Shown here one piece after another: positions 15,732 to 25,340 of a stretch of DNA of 64,000 bases; positions within the stretch are counted from its first letter, which is position 1; each line of letters begins with the position of its first letter. The DNA comes from Pelosinus propionicus DSM 13327 (lineage in GTDB: Bacteria > Bacillota > Negativicutes > DSM-13327): contig NZ_FOTS01000021.1 in the NCBI RefSeq assembly GCF_900114615.1, forward strand, positions 1 to 64,000, read 5' to 3'. Under the pieces are notes generated by a model that saw nothing but the letters and a program-made list of their open reading frames with translations, made no database searches and was not told the DNA's origin. A program made the translations under genes and the position numbers.

Positions 15732-17516
15732 TTAACGAATCCTATGCAGCATTTTATCTTGATACATATTTTTATCTGCCTCTTTAAATAACTCTTTATG
15801 ATCTATATCTGATCCAATATGCAGAGCCCAACCTATAGATAAGCGTACAATAGTGCCATTTAAGTTCTTGCGGCAACGTTGTACTTTTTCGTTAATTCGC
15901 TGGCATACCTCTTGCATTATTTCTTGGTCTGCACTGGGAAGAAGCACTACAAATTCATCACCGCCAATCCGAGCAACAGTGTCTCCAGGACGACAAGCCT
16001 GTTTTAACGCCGTCGCCGCTGCAACAATTAATGCATCTCCAAAAGCATGTCCAAGTGTGTCATTCACAACTTTTAATTCATCAACATCACAAACAATGAT
16101 TCCGACAGATGGGTATACTCCGCTTGAAATTCGTTGAAATTCTTCTTCAAAATAAGTACGATTATAAAGACCAGTAAGGGAATCATGCATACTTACATAT
16201 CTGAGTTTTTCCTCTACTAACTTACGTTCACCAATTTCTTCCTGCGCTAATTTATATAAAATCGCATTATCATAAGCAATAGAAGCTAGACCAATAAAAC
16301 GTTCTAATAGGAACTTTTGCTCCTGAGTACATCCCCAGGCCGAATCATCAAAATAAATATAAACAACACCAACTACTTTTTTATCAGAGAACAAAGGCAT
16401 GCCAACAAATACGCCATAGTGTATCACACCATGACCATTTATGCGCTTTGTCCAGTTTTTATAGTCATTCACAATCACAGTTTCACCTGTGCGAAACACT
16501 TCTCCAATAATTCCTTCGTCTTTGTGCTGAACCGCTCCGATATTATTTTCTTCAAGTCCAATAGCAAACTTAAGTTCTACTTCGCTATTATTCTCCTTTA
16601 AAAGAAACAAACTGCCACTTGCATTAGGAAATAAACTTACCGCATGAGTAACAATCATGGCTAATACATCATCTAAATCTAAACGATTCAGCAACTGCAA
16701 TGATACTTCATTCAAAGCCAATAAGTATTGGTTTTGCAAACTAATTTGCACATCCATTGCCTTGCGATCGGTAATATCAATCACGATGCCAAGAATCGAG
16801 TTGACCTCATGATCTTCATCATAGACAATTGCCGCAGATAATCTCGCCCAAAAGACAGTCTGATCTTTACGGATACAGCGCCTTTCCACATGATATTCCA
16901 GTTTTTCTTTATTGACCATCTTTCGCAGGCCTTCTGCGCTTCTTGGCCAATCTTCAGGATGCGTCACCTGTTTCAAACCAATTGTATGCAATTCTTCCAG
17001 AGAGTAACCGAGCATATCTACTAACCTTTGATTCCCGTAAATACAATTACCGTGTTCATCAAGCATCCCAATACCGACTACCGCATTATTTAAAATCCCC
17101 TGCAATTTTTCTTCACTTTTTCCCAAAGCAATTTCCGCTTGCCTTGCTTGCAGAATTCTTTTTATACGATATTTTAATACATTCCAATACACAGGTTTAG
17201 TCAAATATTCACCAGCACCTGCTGCAAATGCTCGTTCCACTGCCTCTTCATTGTCGTAGGCAGTTATGAGGATAATCGGAGTCTTACTTCTTCTTTTCTG
17301 CTCTTGCAAGTATTCACACACAGCATAGCCATCCATTTCCGGCATGATGCCATCCAAAATGACTAAATCAGGATTCACCTCATCAAACATCGCAATTGCC
17401 TCTTTACCATTCACGGCTTCATATACCTGATAACCCCAAGACACAAGGTTATTGCGTAACATCCGACGTTCTAAATTGCTATCCTCGGCAATAAGAATTT
17501 TAAATTGTTGATTCAT
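15732..17516 (-). CDS. Response regulator with PAS, GAF and GGDEF domains (diguanylate cyclase)
   Basis: Likely makes cyclic di-GMP in response to phosphorylation and other cues. Domains in order are REC (residues 1-125, phospho-acceptor aspartate in LVILDGIMPEMDGY, lysine in YLTKP), PAS (about 145-255), GAF (about 270-420) and GGDEF (about 430-590). The active-site motif is intact (RIGGDEFVVLLP), and an inhibitory-site RPGD lies five residues upstream, so feedback inhibition is expected. The ATG at 17516 fits the AAGGG site better than the in-frame ATG at 17525. The cognate kinase is unknown; the neighbouring DegS-like kinase is a candidate only by proximity. Confidence 0.92.
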   Translation of the reverse strand: MNQQFKILIAEDSNLERRMLRNNLVSWGYQVYEAVNGKEAIAMFDEVNPDLVILDGIMPEMDGYAVCEYLQEQKRRSKTPIILITAYDNEEAVERAFAAGAGEYLTKPVYWNVLKYRIKRILQARQAEIALGKSEEKLQGILNNAVVGIGMLDEHGNCIYGNQRLVDMLGYSLEELHTIGLKQVTHPEDWPRSAEGLRKMVNKEKLEYHVERRCIRKDQTVFWARLSAAIVYDEDHEVNSILGIVIDITDRKAMDVQISLQNQYLLALNEVSLQLLNRLDLDDVLAMIVTHAVSLFPNASGSLFLLKENNSEVELKFAIGLEENNIGAVQHKDEGIIGEVFRTGETVIVNDYKNWTKRINGHGVIHYGVFVGMPLFSDKKVVGVVYIYFDDSAWGCTQEQKFLLERFIGLASIAYDNAILYKLAQEEIGERKLVEEKLRYVSMHDSLTGLYNRTYFEEEFQRISSGVYPSVGIIVCDVDELKVVNDTLGHAFGDALIVAAATALKQACRPGDTVARIGGDEFVVLLPSADQEIMQEVCQRINEKVQRCRKNLNGTIVRLSIGWALHIGSDIDHKELFKEADKNMYQDKMLHRIR

Positions 17517-17748
17517 TGCATCCATCCCTTGTGATAAAATACTCCTCTACAGATACCTTCATTGATTCCCCGCTCATATTATGCAACAACTCATATACAG
17601 CTTTTAATTGCTATAATATAACAAATCTCTATATAAATCCACTATAATCCTACAATAATGCGCATAAATTGATTGCTTTAAAACTTCTTTACAAATAAGA
17701 TTGAAATTTACTTTTTACTCAGCTTTCAATCTACAGTATTGAGAAAAT

Positions 17749-17813
17749 AATAGAGATATACCCAAGAAAATTCCATTCCTTTCTTTGGGGAAAATTCAGG
17801 TATATCCTCTATT
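17749..17813 (-). terminator. Long imperfect terminator hairpin after degS
   Basis: AATAGAGATATACC pairs with GGTATATCCTCTATT (one bulge), with a second inner pair CCCAAGAAA / TTTCTTTGGGG. It overlaps the degS stop and is followed on the minus strand by a T-rich stretch. Confidence 0.65.
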
Positions 17814-18942
17814 ATTTAAATTCTACTTTTATGATGACTTTTGTGCCTGTTCCAATTTCCGATTTTATTGTTAGCTCACCATTTAGCAGATGAATTCGCT
17901 CTCGCATCCCAAGCAAACCAAAACTTTCGTTTCCAAAATTATCTGCTGTGTTAAACCCTTTGCCATCATCAGTAATGGTAGCTAAGAAGGTATCTCGGCG
18001 AAACTCCATGGCAATGGATATGGTCTGGGCCTGGGCATGCTTCTCAATATTGGTAATTGCTTCTTGAAAAATTCTAAAAACACCAATTTCCACATACGAA
18101 TCTAAACGCCGTTCTTCACCTATGATCCTAACATCGTAAATCATACCGCTGCGCTCTTTTACCGTATCTAAAAACCGTTTCACTGTAGGTACCAATCCTA
18201 AATCATCTAATGTCATCGGCCGCAAATCAAAAATAATTTTTCTCGTTTCTTTTAAGCAAAGACGTACTTGTGCACGAAGATCTGCCAACTCTTTTTTGGC
18301 ACGCACCACATCAATATCAATTAATCGCTCACAAACCTCCGCCCGAAACACAATATTTGCCATGGATTGGGCTGGCCCATCATGAATTTCCCGCGATACT
18401 CTGCGGCGCTCTTCTTCCTGGGCTTTGATTATTTTAGCACCAAACACTTGGCTCTGCTGCAAGGATTCAATTTTTACAACGACACTGCCCATTTCTTCGC
18501 CTAAATACCCTAAAACGGCTCCTACTTGCGTAGTTAATCCCTCTGCTTTAGACACTGTGTTTTTTAAAGAACGTAAACGAAGTTCTAACTCATCACGCTG
18601 TTGACGCAGACTTTGCTCTTGAGCGCGAGCCACCGCTAATTCAACTTGTAAATTTCTGGCATCCTCATACACTGCTTTAATATCATCTTCTGAATATACG
18701 CTAAAATTACGGCTAACTTCCATTAATTTGATCCTAGACCGCCGTTCTTTCTTTTCTAAATCATCCACTGTAAAAATGATAGCAACAGTCTCCTGCTTTG
18801 TTCGTTCTACATCCTTTTTTATATTTTCAACTTCATTACGAGCCGCCTCATAAATATCAAAAATTTGTGTCTTTCCTTGCTCTACTGCATTAATTGTAGA
18901 TTTGACAATTTTATCAAGATCACTAATATCAATATTTTTCAT
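17812..18942 (-). CDS. degS: DegS-type sensor histidine kinase (orphan)
   Basis: A soluble histidine kinase of 376 residues close to Bacillus DegS in length and layout. The N-terminal DegS domain (residues 1-165) is a long coiled coil, with the shared words RRSRIKLMEVSRNF and ARNLQVEL. The HisKA_3 phosphorylation site is AQEEERRRVSREIHDGPAQ, with the acceptor histidine at residue 187. The HATPase region has EAITNIEKHA and DDGKGF, then SFGLLGMRERI. There is no membrane segment. DegS normally phosphorylates DegU, but no degU-like gene adjoins it here; the only LuxR-type regulator in the window is 30 kb away. It may also act on the REC-GGDEF protein next door. Confidence 0.88.
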   Translation of the reverse strand: MKNIDISDLDKIVKSTINAVEQGKTQIFDIYEAARNEVENIKKDVERTKQETVAIIFTVDDLEKKERRSRIKLMEVSRNFSVYSEDDIKAVYEDARNLQVELAVARAQEQSLRQQRDELELRLRSLKNTVSKAEGLTTQVGAVLGYLGEEMGSVVVKIESLQQSQVFGAKIIKAQEEERRRVSREIHDGPAQSMANIVFRAEVCERLIDIDVVRAKKELADLRAQVRLCLKETRKIIFDLRPMTLDDLGLVPTVKRFLDTVKERSGMIYDVRIIGEERRLDSYVEIGVFRIFQEAITNIEKHAQAQTISIAMEFRRDTFLATITDDGKGFNTADNFGNESFGLLGMRERIHLLNGELTIKSEIGTGTKVIIKVEFK

Positions 18943-19124
18943 ACAACCACCTTAACAATTGCTAAATAGTATGGATTAATTTACTTCGCCAATATAGCAT
19001 TTTTTACCTGCAAAAGTATTGTCTAATATCAAATTGATTCTTTAAGGCAACAAACTGCAAATACGCAAAACAGACTAAAAAAATAATAAAGCTGAACTTT
19101 CCTCTGGAGCTACTTTTGACATGA

Positions 19125-19150
19125 AAAAACTTGGCCTTCGCCAAGTTTTT
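19125..19150. terminator. Terminator after the YitT-family gene
   Basis: AAAAACTTGGC, loop CTTC, GCCAAGTTTTT: an 11-base perfect stem that works in both directions. Confidence 0.85.
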
Positions 19151-19163
19151 CATAAAAGCAGCT

Positions 19164-20024
19164 CTAATGTATTGCGCGTTTTTTTACTTTTCCACCCATA
19201 ACATCATGAACTTCATTAATCGTTACAAAAGCGTTTTCATCAATTTCTTGAATAATGGTTTTTAACTTGGCAATCTCCAGACGAGTAATAACAGAGTAAA
19301 GAACTTGTTTTGACTCACCCGTATAGGCACCCTGACCGTGTAAAATAGTGACTCCACGTCCCAGCCGCGCCATCAGAACTTCAGCTATTTCATGGGGATG
19401 ATCACTAACGATCATGACACCCTTTGACTCATCCAAGCCCTCAATCGTAATATCTATTAATTTATAAGCAACAAAATAGGCAATTAAAGAATACATGGCT
19501 TTATCCCAGCTAAATACTAGCCCCGCACTTCCAATAATGAATATATTAAAAAACATAACAATTTCTCCTACGGAGAAACCTGTACGTTTATCTAATATGA
19601 TAGCAACAATTTCAGTGCCGTCTAAAGAACCGCCATAGCGAATAATGAGTCCTACACCAATACCAAGGATAATTCCACCAAAGATGGCTGCTAAAAACAC
19701 ATCATTTGTAAATCCAGGAATAGGTAACAGAACACTTACCCAGATAGACAGGGATGTCAAGGCGAACAAGGTTGATATCGCAAAGTTTTTTCCAATTTGC
19801 ATATATCCTAAATAGATAAATGGAAAATTCAATAGGAAGATAAATAACCCTAACGGCCATGAAGTTAAATGGCTTGCCATGATGGAAATACCAATTACTC
19901 CACCATCAATAATCTGATTGGGGACCAAAAAAACCTCTAATCCTACCGCTGCTAAAATGGAACCAATAAACATGAACACATACCTGCGAATATACTCTTT
20001 CGTCGAAATTTTCTTTCCCGGCAT
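19164..20024 (-). CDS. YitT family membrane protein (DUF161 / DUF2179)
   Basis: Five or six hydrophobic segments fill residues 10-195 (YitT/DUF161 region, including PNQIIDGGVIGISI and RYGGSLDGTEIVA). They are followed by a cytoplasmic DUF2179 domain of about 80 residues (GVMIVSDHPHEIAEVLMARLGRGVTILHGQGAYTG region). This two-part layout is the family norm. No biochemical function is established; transport has been suggested. GGGAGGAATTAT precedes the ATG. The gene stands alone between degS and the lysine/ornithine decarboxylase, with terminators on both sides, so it is probably monocistronic. Confidence 0.9.
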   Translation of the reverse strand: MPGKKISTKEYIRRYVFMFIGSILAAVGLEVFLVPNQIIDGGVIGISIMASHLTSWPLGLFIFLLNFPFIYLGYMQIGKNFAISTLFALTSLSIWVSVLLPIPGFTNDVFLAAIFGGIILGIGVGLIIRYGGSLDGTEIVAIILDKRTGFSVGEIVMFFNIFIIGSAGLVFSWDKAMYSLIAYFVAYKLIDITIEGLDESKGVMIVSDHPHEIAEVLMARLGRGVTILHGQGAYTGESKQVLYSVITRLEIAKLKTIIQEIDENAFVTINEVHDVMGGKVKKRAIH

Positions 20025-20177
20025 ATAATTCCTCCCTTTTTTGTATAGATTTATATCATTTTACTAAGAATAAAATACTTTGTCAAATTTGAGAAAAAAT
20101 GGATTAATTACAATACGCATCCTTTAAAATCTATAATATGAGGGTCTCAAACTAAGAATGTGTACTTTTTATCTCGG

Positions 20178-20222
20178 ATGCCAAAAAAGCAGGAAACCTA
20201 AGGTTTCCTGCTTTTTTGGCAT
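20178..20222. terminator. Terminator of lysine/ornithine decarboxylase gene
   Basis: A 21-base perfect stem (20178-20198 with 20202-20222) and loop TAA. The stem includes GCCAAAAAAGCAGGAAACC and overlaps the decarboxylase stop codon. Confidence 0.88.
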
Positions 20223-21373
20223 CAAGTATTTAAGTTTAGCCTATCCTTTACTTCTTCCCATACTAGGATTCGAGTTTTAGAAAAACCATTAAACTCTGTG
20301 GCTGATGCTGACGTATAAGCCCCACAAGTTGGCACTAATATCAGATCATCCATCTCTAAGTTAGGAACCCATTTATCCTGAAATAAAATATCTAAAGAAT
20401 CACAGCTCGGCCCTGCAAATGTAGCAGGTACTTTTTCACTACTCTTAAAGGTTTCTAACTCAAAATCCCAATGATCAAAAATAACTCCTGAAAAAGTACC
20501 ATATAATCCATCATCTAAGAAATACCATTGCCTCCCATTGCGTTTTTGGGTACCAATCACACGTGTAATCAGATTGGCTACAGTTCCACAGATAAAACGC
20601 CCAGGTTCAGCCCAAATTTCCGTATCAGGGAAATAATCAGCAATGGCTTTATTGATTGTTTGCAGCATAGTAACAACATCAATTGTATTATTATCAATTA
20701 CCGGGATAGGGAATCCGCCTCCAATGTCTAGGATGCGCAAATCAAAACCTGCTTCTTTTGCCTGATCATACAAGCGACGGAATATCTCCAATGATTCTAC
20801 ATAGGCATCCGCACTAGAAGATTGACTGCCCACATGAAAACACAAACCAGCCACATCAAGACCTTGCTGACGAGCCAAGGTAAGAAGAGGCATTACTTCG
20901 TCAGGATGAGCACCAAATTTCTTATTTAAATCGACCAAGGCATTAGGATTGTCCACCCTAACCCGAAGAAGCACAGTTCCGCCCGGTATTGCCTTGGCCA
21001 TTTTACTTATTTCACTTTCACTATCAAAGGTAAATTTATATACACCGACTTGTTTAGCTACCTTAAGTCCGCTTGCCGTCTTCACTGGATTGGCATACAC
21101 CATACGCTCTGCTGGAATACCCATATCCGTTAAATATTGCATTTCTCCATCTGATGCTACATCAAAATACGAACCCAGTTCAGCTAACTTCCGGATAATT
21201 GCTTCATGAGGATTGGCCTTTACCGCGTAATGCATTTTTACTCCCGGTAAATAACTCGCCAAAAAAGAATAATTACGTTCTACTTGTTCTGTCGACACCA
21301 ATAATAATGGGGTATCATATTCTTGTGCCAAACTTTCAACAGCTGCTTGTGATAATTTAAAATAACTATTCAT
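20222..21373 (-). CDS. Lysine/ornithine decarboxylase (fold type III PLP enzyme, Selenomonas LDC type)
   Basis: An alanine-racemase-fold decarboxylase of 383 residues. The cofactor lysine is in MHYAVKANP (about residue 50). HVGSQ, DIGGGFP and EPGRFICGT bind the cofactor phosphate, and the C-terminal cysteine site is FAGPSCDSLDIL. The sequence recalls the Selenomonas ruminantium lysine/ornithine decarboxylase closely in words such as YANPVK, ALVDLNKKFGA and DHW. In that organism the cadaverine product is attached to peptidoglycan, so a wall or polyamine role is likely here. Diaminopimelate decarboxylase is less likely because its signatures differ. The gene is monocistronic, with two inverted repeats in its leader. 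Confidence 0.87.
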   Translation of the reverse strand: MNSYFKLSQAAVESLAQEYDTPLLLVSTEQVERNYSFLASYLPGVKMHYAVKANPHEAIIRKLAELGSYFDVASDGEMQYLTDMGIPAERMVYANPVKTASGLKVAKQVGVYKFTFDSESEISKMAKAIPGGTVLLRVRVDNPNALVDLNKKFGAHPDEVMPLLTLARQQGLDVAGLCFHVGSQSSSADAYVESLEIFRRLYDQAKEAGFDLRILDIGGGFPIPVIDNNTIDVVTMLQTINKAIADYFPDTEIWAEPGRFICGTVANLITRVIGTQKRNGRQWYFLDDGLYGTFSGVIFDHWDFELETFKSSEKVPATFAGPSCDSLDILFQDKWVPNLEMDDLILVPTCGAYTSASATEFNGFSKTRILVWEEVKDRLNLNT

Positions 21374-21503
21374 ATCCCTCTCCCATCCTATTTGTTATTT
21401 CTTTGGAACCTGTCTTCGCTGGTTGCAGCAAGAAAAGTAACTATATGATTGTACCATACAGTAGCAAAAGTGCAATAAAAAAATATATAAATTTACAAAA
21501 TAC

Positions 21504-21530
21504 TTACCTATCGCTTCAAAGAATAGGTAA
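21504..21530. promoter_or_regulatory. Inverted repeat in leader of lysine/ornithine decarboxylase gene
   Basis: TTACCTAT (21504-21511) and ATAGGTAA (21523-21530) with an 11-base spacer, about 130 bases upstream of the start. The arms share the core of the repeat at 15653-15688. Confidence 0.45.
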
Positions 21531-21552
21531 AGCCCTGATGCGCCCTTTAAAA

Positions 21553-21583
21553 AAGGTAGTATAGACATGTCTTTATATACCTT
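21553..21583. promoter_or_regulatory. Second imperfect palindrome upstream of the decarboxylase gene
   Basis: AAGGTA and TACCTT ends surround a GACATGTC core at 21564-21571. It may be an operator or leader stem. Confidence 0.35.
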
Positions 21584-21644
21584 GTCATCTTAGTATCCTT
21601 TACGTTTTAACGTTGTCTTAAACAACATATACTTTTTACTCTAA

Positions 21645-21675
21645 TAAAAAACTTCCACATTTTTTTTGCGGAAGT
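21645..21675 (-). terminator. kdpE terminator
   Basis: On the minus strand ACTTCCGCA and TGTGGAAGT pair (one G-U), then six T residues, directly after the kdpE stop. Confidence 0.8.
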
Positions 21676-22365
21676 CTACTTATCAGATATCAAACGATAG
21701 CCAACACCTGATTCTGTAACAATATATTTAGGTTGGGAAGGATTTGGCTCTACCTTGCGTCTAAGTTGTCCAATATATACTCTAATATAATGAGTATCCT
21801 CATGATATGCCGTACCCCATACGGCTTTTAATAATTGCTTATGTGTCAGCACCCTGCCAATATTTTGAGCCAAGACTTTTAATATTTCATACTCTGTAGG
21901 CGTCAATTTTATTTCTTTGTCACTGCGTGTTACCTGACGTGCAACTAAATCAATCTTTAAGTCACCGCAAAAAATTACGGTAGAACCTTCAGTACTCACT
22001 CCATGACGGAGGGCGACGCGTAAACGGGCAAGTAACTCTCCCATGCCGAAAGGTTTAGTAACATAATCATCTGCCCCTGCATCTAGAGTGGCGATTTTCT
22101 CATTTTCTTGATCCCGAGCACTTAGAATAATAATAGGTACTCTTGACCATTCACGAATGATCTCAACTACGGCTTTTCCATCCATATCTGGCAATCCTAA
22201 ATCCAAAAGAATCAAATCAGGTTTAAATACAGCCGTTCGGTTGATCCCATCTTTTCCATTATGACATTCATCAATCTCATAGCCATAAGCAGATAGGGAT
22301 ACTTTTAGCAGTCTCCTAATCTGAGGCTCGTCATCAATCACTAAAACTCGTGCCCCTTTTTCCAT
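21676..22365 (-). CDS. kdpE: KdpE response regulator
   Basis: OmpR-family regulator expected to activate kdpFABC when phosphorylated by KdpD. The REC domain has VLVIDDEPQ, the acceptor aspartate in LILLDLGLPDMDG and the lysine in YVTKPFGMGEL. The winged-helix C-terminus shows KLTPTEYEILKVLAQNIGRVLTHKQLL and the closing YIVTESGVGYRL. The ATG at 22365 follows GGTAGGTG by about 8 bases; a TTG at 22389 in the same frame is less likely. Unlike the common overlap of kdpD and kdpE, here 244 bases with an inverted repeat separate them. Confidence 0.94.
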   Translation of the reverse strand: MEKGARVLVIDDEPQIRRLLKVSLSAYGYEIDECHNGKDGINRTAVFKPDLILLDLGLPDMDGKAVVEIIREWSRVPIIILSARDQENEKIATLDAGADDYVTKPFGMGELLARLRVALRHGVSTEGSTVIFCGDLKIDLVARQVTRSDKEIKLTPTEYEILKVLAQNIGRVLTHKQLLKAVWGTAYHEDTHYIRVYIGQLRRKVEPNPSQPKYIVTESGVGYRLISDK

Positions 22366-22429
22366 CCTTCCATCACCTACCTTATGCAAACTAAAAAACT
22401 ACTGACGCATTCTAAAAAAATAAGACTTT

Positions 22430-22530
22430 TTGAACCGCGAAGAAACGAAGACATGAAGACTAGATCGAATATGGAATATGTATAATAGCCCTTCGCGTTC
22501 TTTGCATTTCTTCGCGACCTTCGCGGTTTT
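22430..22530. repeat. CGCGAAGA-type inverted repeat between kdpD and kdpE
   Basis: Left arm TTGAACCGCGAAGAAACGAA and right arm with CTTCGCGTTC, CTTCGCGACC and TTCGCGGTTTT. Same family as 4094-4303. Confidence 0.6.
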
Positions 22531-22609
22531 CATAACGCTATACACTTTATTAATCAATAAAACTTATACTTGCTAGTCTCGTAAGAAAAATGTTTATATT
22601 TTTAAAAAA

Positions 22610-25300
22610 CTATGCCATATACATTGGAGGCTGCTCTTCCCATGGAAGGGTGAAGGTCATGACTGCACCGCCTCTTGGTCGATTCTCAGCTTGTATGGTT
22701 CCGCCATGAGCCTCAATAATTCCCTTACATATTGATAAGCCTAATCCTGTACCATTGACCTTCTTAGGCTGCTCAACTCGATAAAATTTATCAAAAACTC
22801 GCATTACATTTTCCGCTGGAATACCCGTTCCCCGATCAGCTATTGATACTTGTATGGCTGCTTTGTCCTGGCTGGCAGTAATAACAATCTCACTGCCTTG
22901 CGGGGAATACTTACAGGCATTATCCAGCAGATTCACCATGACTTGTTCAAGAAGCACACAGTCAGCCTTTATCATTGGTAAAGCTGGTGCTATATTCACA
23001 AGTAACTCTCTTCCTTTAATACACTCTCCAACTCGCCTAAGAGCTGTTCCCGTAATATCCTCGATATCACACCAATCTTTTTTAAGCTGCATCATCCCGC
23101 TTTCTAATCTGGCAGTATCCAAAAGATTGGAAACCAGACGGTCCATGCGATCGGCTCCTTCTTTCACCGTTTCCAACAACTCTTTTTTATCATTCTCCGA
23201 ATAGACACCGTCAGTATCCATTAAACCAGATATCGCACCAGTAATAGAAGACAAGGGCGTCCGCAGCTCATGAGAGATAGAATTAAACAACGCGGTGCGC
23301 AGCTGATCTGATTCAGCCAGCAATGCTGCCTGCCTGGCTTGTTCTGCTAATTTCACTCTTTCAACAGCAATCGCTGCTAATCCTGCCCAAGCTTCCATTA
23401 ATCGTTTTTGGGGGGAAGTGAGTATTTCCTCATGAATTTCAATGCCTAACACACCGACCGTATTCTGACTTGTCGTTAAAGGCAAATACATATATCTCGC
23501 CCCTGGCAATGTATCTGTACAATGTCCGGCAATTTCACCATGTTCAAATGTCCAAACCGCTACTGCTCTTTCACCAGCATCCTCATCGATTTTTACTGGT
23601 CCAGCCTCAGCAGCCAACACTAATTTCTCATTTTCTTGAGGTAAAAATACGGCTACCGATTTATCTAACGTTTGCCACACCTGTTCTGCCAAAATACCAA
23701 CGATTACACCAATATCTACCACTGCTGCAATTTCACGGCTAAAGGAGTACAATGCTCCAGTTGTTTTTTCTCGCTGCCTAGCTAACGTTGCTTCTACACG
23801 CAATTTTTCAGTTTGTCCGCCAATAATAAAGGAAACGAAGAGAAAAAGAGGCAAACTCCACATATAAGGAAGATCCGATATACTAAAAGTAAAGATCGGC
23901 GCGATAAAGAAAAAATCGAAGAAAATAGCACTGCATAATGCTGTCATATAGGCTGGACCTTTCCCCCACCACACCGCAGACAAGAGTACTGGTAAGAAAT
24001 ACAGCAACATAAAATGTACTGGCTCAAGGTAATGACGCCACCACCAGTTCCCTGCTGTCATTACGATAATCATTAATAATCCCGCTATATAATGCCACCA
24101 ATGAATTACTTTTTTAGGAGCTATAGTTTTAACCTTAGGCTCATCCTTTACCTCCGTATTCCCCTGGATGACATGAATATTGATGCCCCCGCTGTAGCGA
24201 ATGAGTTTATCAACCACTGCACCGCCGTTCAACCACTCCCAAAGACGTCCTCGCAACGGCTTGCCAACCACCAAATGGGTAACATTATGTTCCCTTGTCA
24301 TTCTTAGAATTTCCTCTGTCAAATCTTTACCCACGATGCTGATGGTCTTTGCTCCTAATTCGTCAGCTAAACGCATATTGCGAAAAATGCGATCCCGCTC
24401 TCTTTCACTAGAGCCCGACCGTCTCGGTGTATCAACATGCACAGCCAATAGTTCTGCCTGCAAACCGCGAGCTAATCGCCGAGCCGCCCGAATCAGTTGA
24501 GCAGAAAAGGGGCTAGCGCTCACGCAAACCATTACCCGTTCACCCGCTGGCCAAGGCCCAGGAATATCATGTTCCTGCATATATTCATTTAATTCTTTAT
24601 CCACCCGATAGGCTGTAAATCGCAGAGACAGTTCCCGCAGGGCATTAATATTTCCTGGGCGGAAAAATTTGTTCAACGCTAATTCTGCCTGATGAGGCAT
24701 ATATATTTTGCCTTCCTTCAAGCGCTTAATGAGTTCATTGGGAGGAATATCAATTAATTGCACTTGATCAGCCTGCTCCACAATACTATCAGGCACGGTT
24801 TCCCGCACTGTTACACCAGTAATTTGAGCCACAATATCATTCAAACTTTCGATATGTTGAATATTGATTGTCGTAGATACATCAATACCAGCGTTTAATA
24901 TTTCTTCTACATCCTGAAATCTACGGACATGGCGAGAACCAGCCGCATTGGTATGGGCCAGCTCGTCAACTAACACGATTTGAGGTCTGCGTGCCAAAAT
25001 AGCATCAATATCCATCTCATGCAAAATCTTGCCTCTGTACTCAATTTCCTTTGCTGGCAAACGAGGCAAACCCTCCACCATTTTTTCCGTTTCTTGGCGT
25101 TTATGGGTCTCAACCCAGCCAATTACAACATCCGCACCAGAATCCAGCATCTCATGAGCAGTTTTGAGCATGGTGTAGGTTTTACCAACACCGGCAGCTG
25201 CACCTAAAAATACTGTAAGTTTACCTCTGGTCTCTTTATTTAACTTTGCCAGCAATACATCAGGGTCTGGGCGCTTTTTTTCTTTACTTGCCTCAGGCAT
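22610..25300 (-). CDS. kdpD: KdpD osmosensitive potassium-channel sensor kinase
   Basis: Membrane kinase for potassium or turgor sensing. The KdpD domain (residues 20-230) has Walker A VFLGAAAGVGKTYTM and the family words VDELAHTNAAGSRH and STTINIQHIESLND. A UspA-like domain (about 250-375) is followed by four closely spaced membrane segments (about 400-500), a GAF domain (about 530-640), HisKA (histidine in SISHELRTPLSS, about 665-670) and HATPase_c (NLLDNACKYS, DRGTGIP, GTGLGLSICKGI). The 896-residue length is normal. GGAGG lies 7 bases before the ATG. It follows kdpC by 40 bases, so it is co-transcribed with the pump genes. Confidence 0.96.
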   Translation of the reverse strand: MPEASKEKKRPDPDVLLAKLNKETRGKLTVFLGAAAGVGKTYTMLKTAHEMLDSGADVVIGWVETHKRQETEKMVEGLPRLPAKEIEYRGKILHEMDIDAILARRPQIVLVDELAHTNAAGSRHVRRFQDVEEILNAGIDVSTTINIQHIESLNDIVAQITGVTVRETVPDSIVEQADQVQLIDIPPNELIKRLKEGKIYMPHQAELALNKFFRPGNINALRELSLRFTAYRVDKELNEYMQEHDIPGPWPAGERVMVCVSASPFSAQLIRAARRLARGLQAELLAVHVDTPRRSGSSERERDRIFRNMRLADELGAKTISIVGKDLTEEILRMTREHNVTHLVVGKPLRGRLWEWLNGGAVVDKLIRYSGGINIHVIQGNTEVKDEPKVKTIAPKKVIHWWHYIAGLLMIIVMTAGNWWWRHYLEPVHFMLLYFLPVLLSAVWWGKGPAYMTALCSAIFFDFFFIAPIFTFSISDLPYMWSLPLFLFVSFIIGGQTEKLRVEATLARQREKTTGALYSFSREIAAVVDIGVIVGILAEQVWQTLDKSVAVFLPQENEKLVLAAEAGPVKIDEDAGERAVAVWTFEHGEIAGHCTDTLPGARYMYLPLTTSQNTVGVLGIEIHEEILTSPQKRLMEAWAGLAAIAVERVKLAEQARQAALLAESDQLRTALFNSISHELRTPLSSITGAISGLMDTDGVYSENDKKELLETVKEGADRMDRLVSNLLDTARLESGMMQLKKDWCDIEDITGTALRRVGECIKGRELLVNIAPALPMIKADCVLLEQVMVNLLDNACKYSPQGSEIVITASQDKAAIQVSIADRGTGIPAENVMRVFDKFYRVEQPKKVNGTGLGLSICKGIIEAHGGTIQAENRPRGGAVMTFTLPWEEQPPMYMA

Positions 25301-25340
25301 ATCATTGCCTCCATTATGTTAATCATCGTACCTATTTTAT

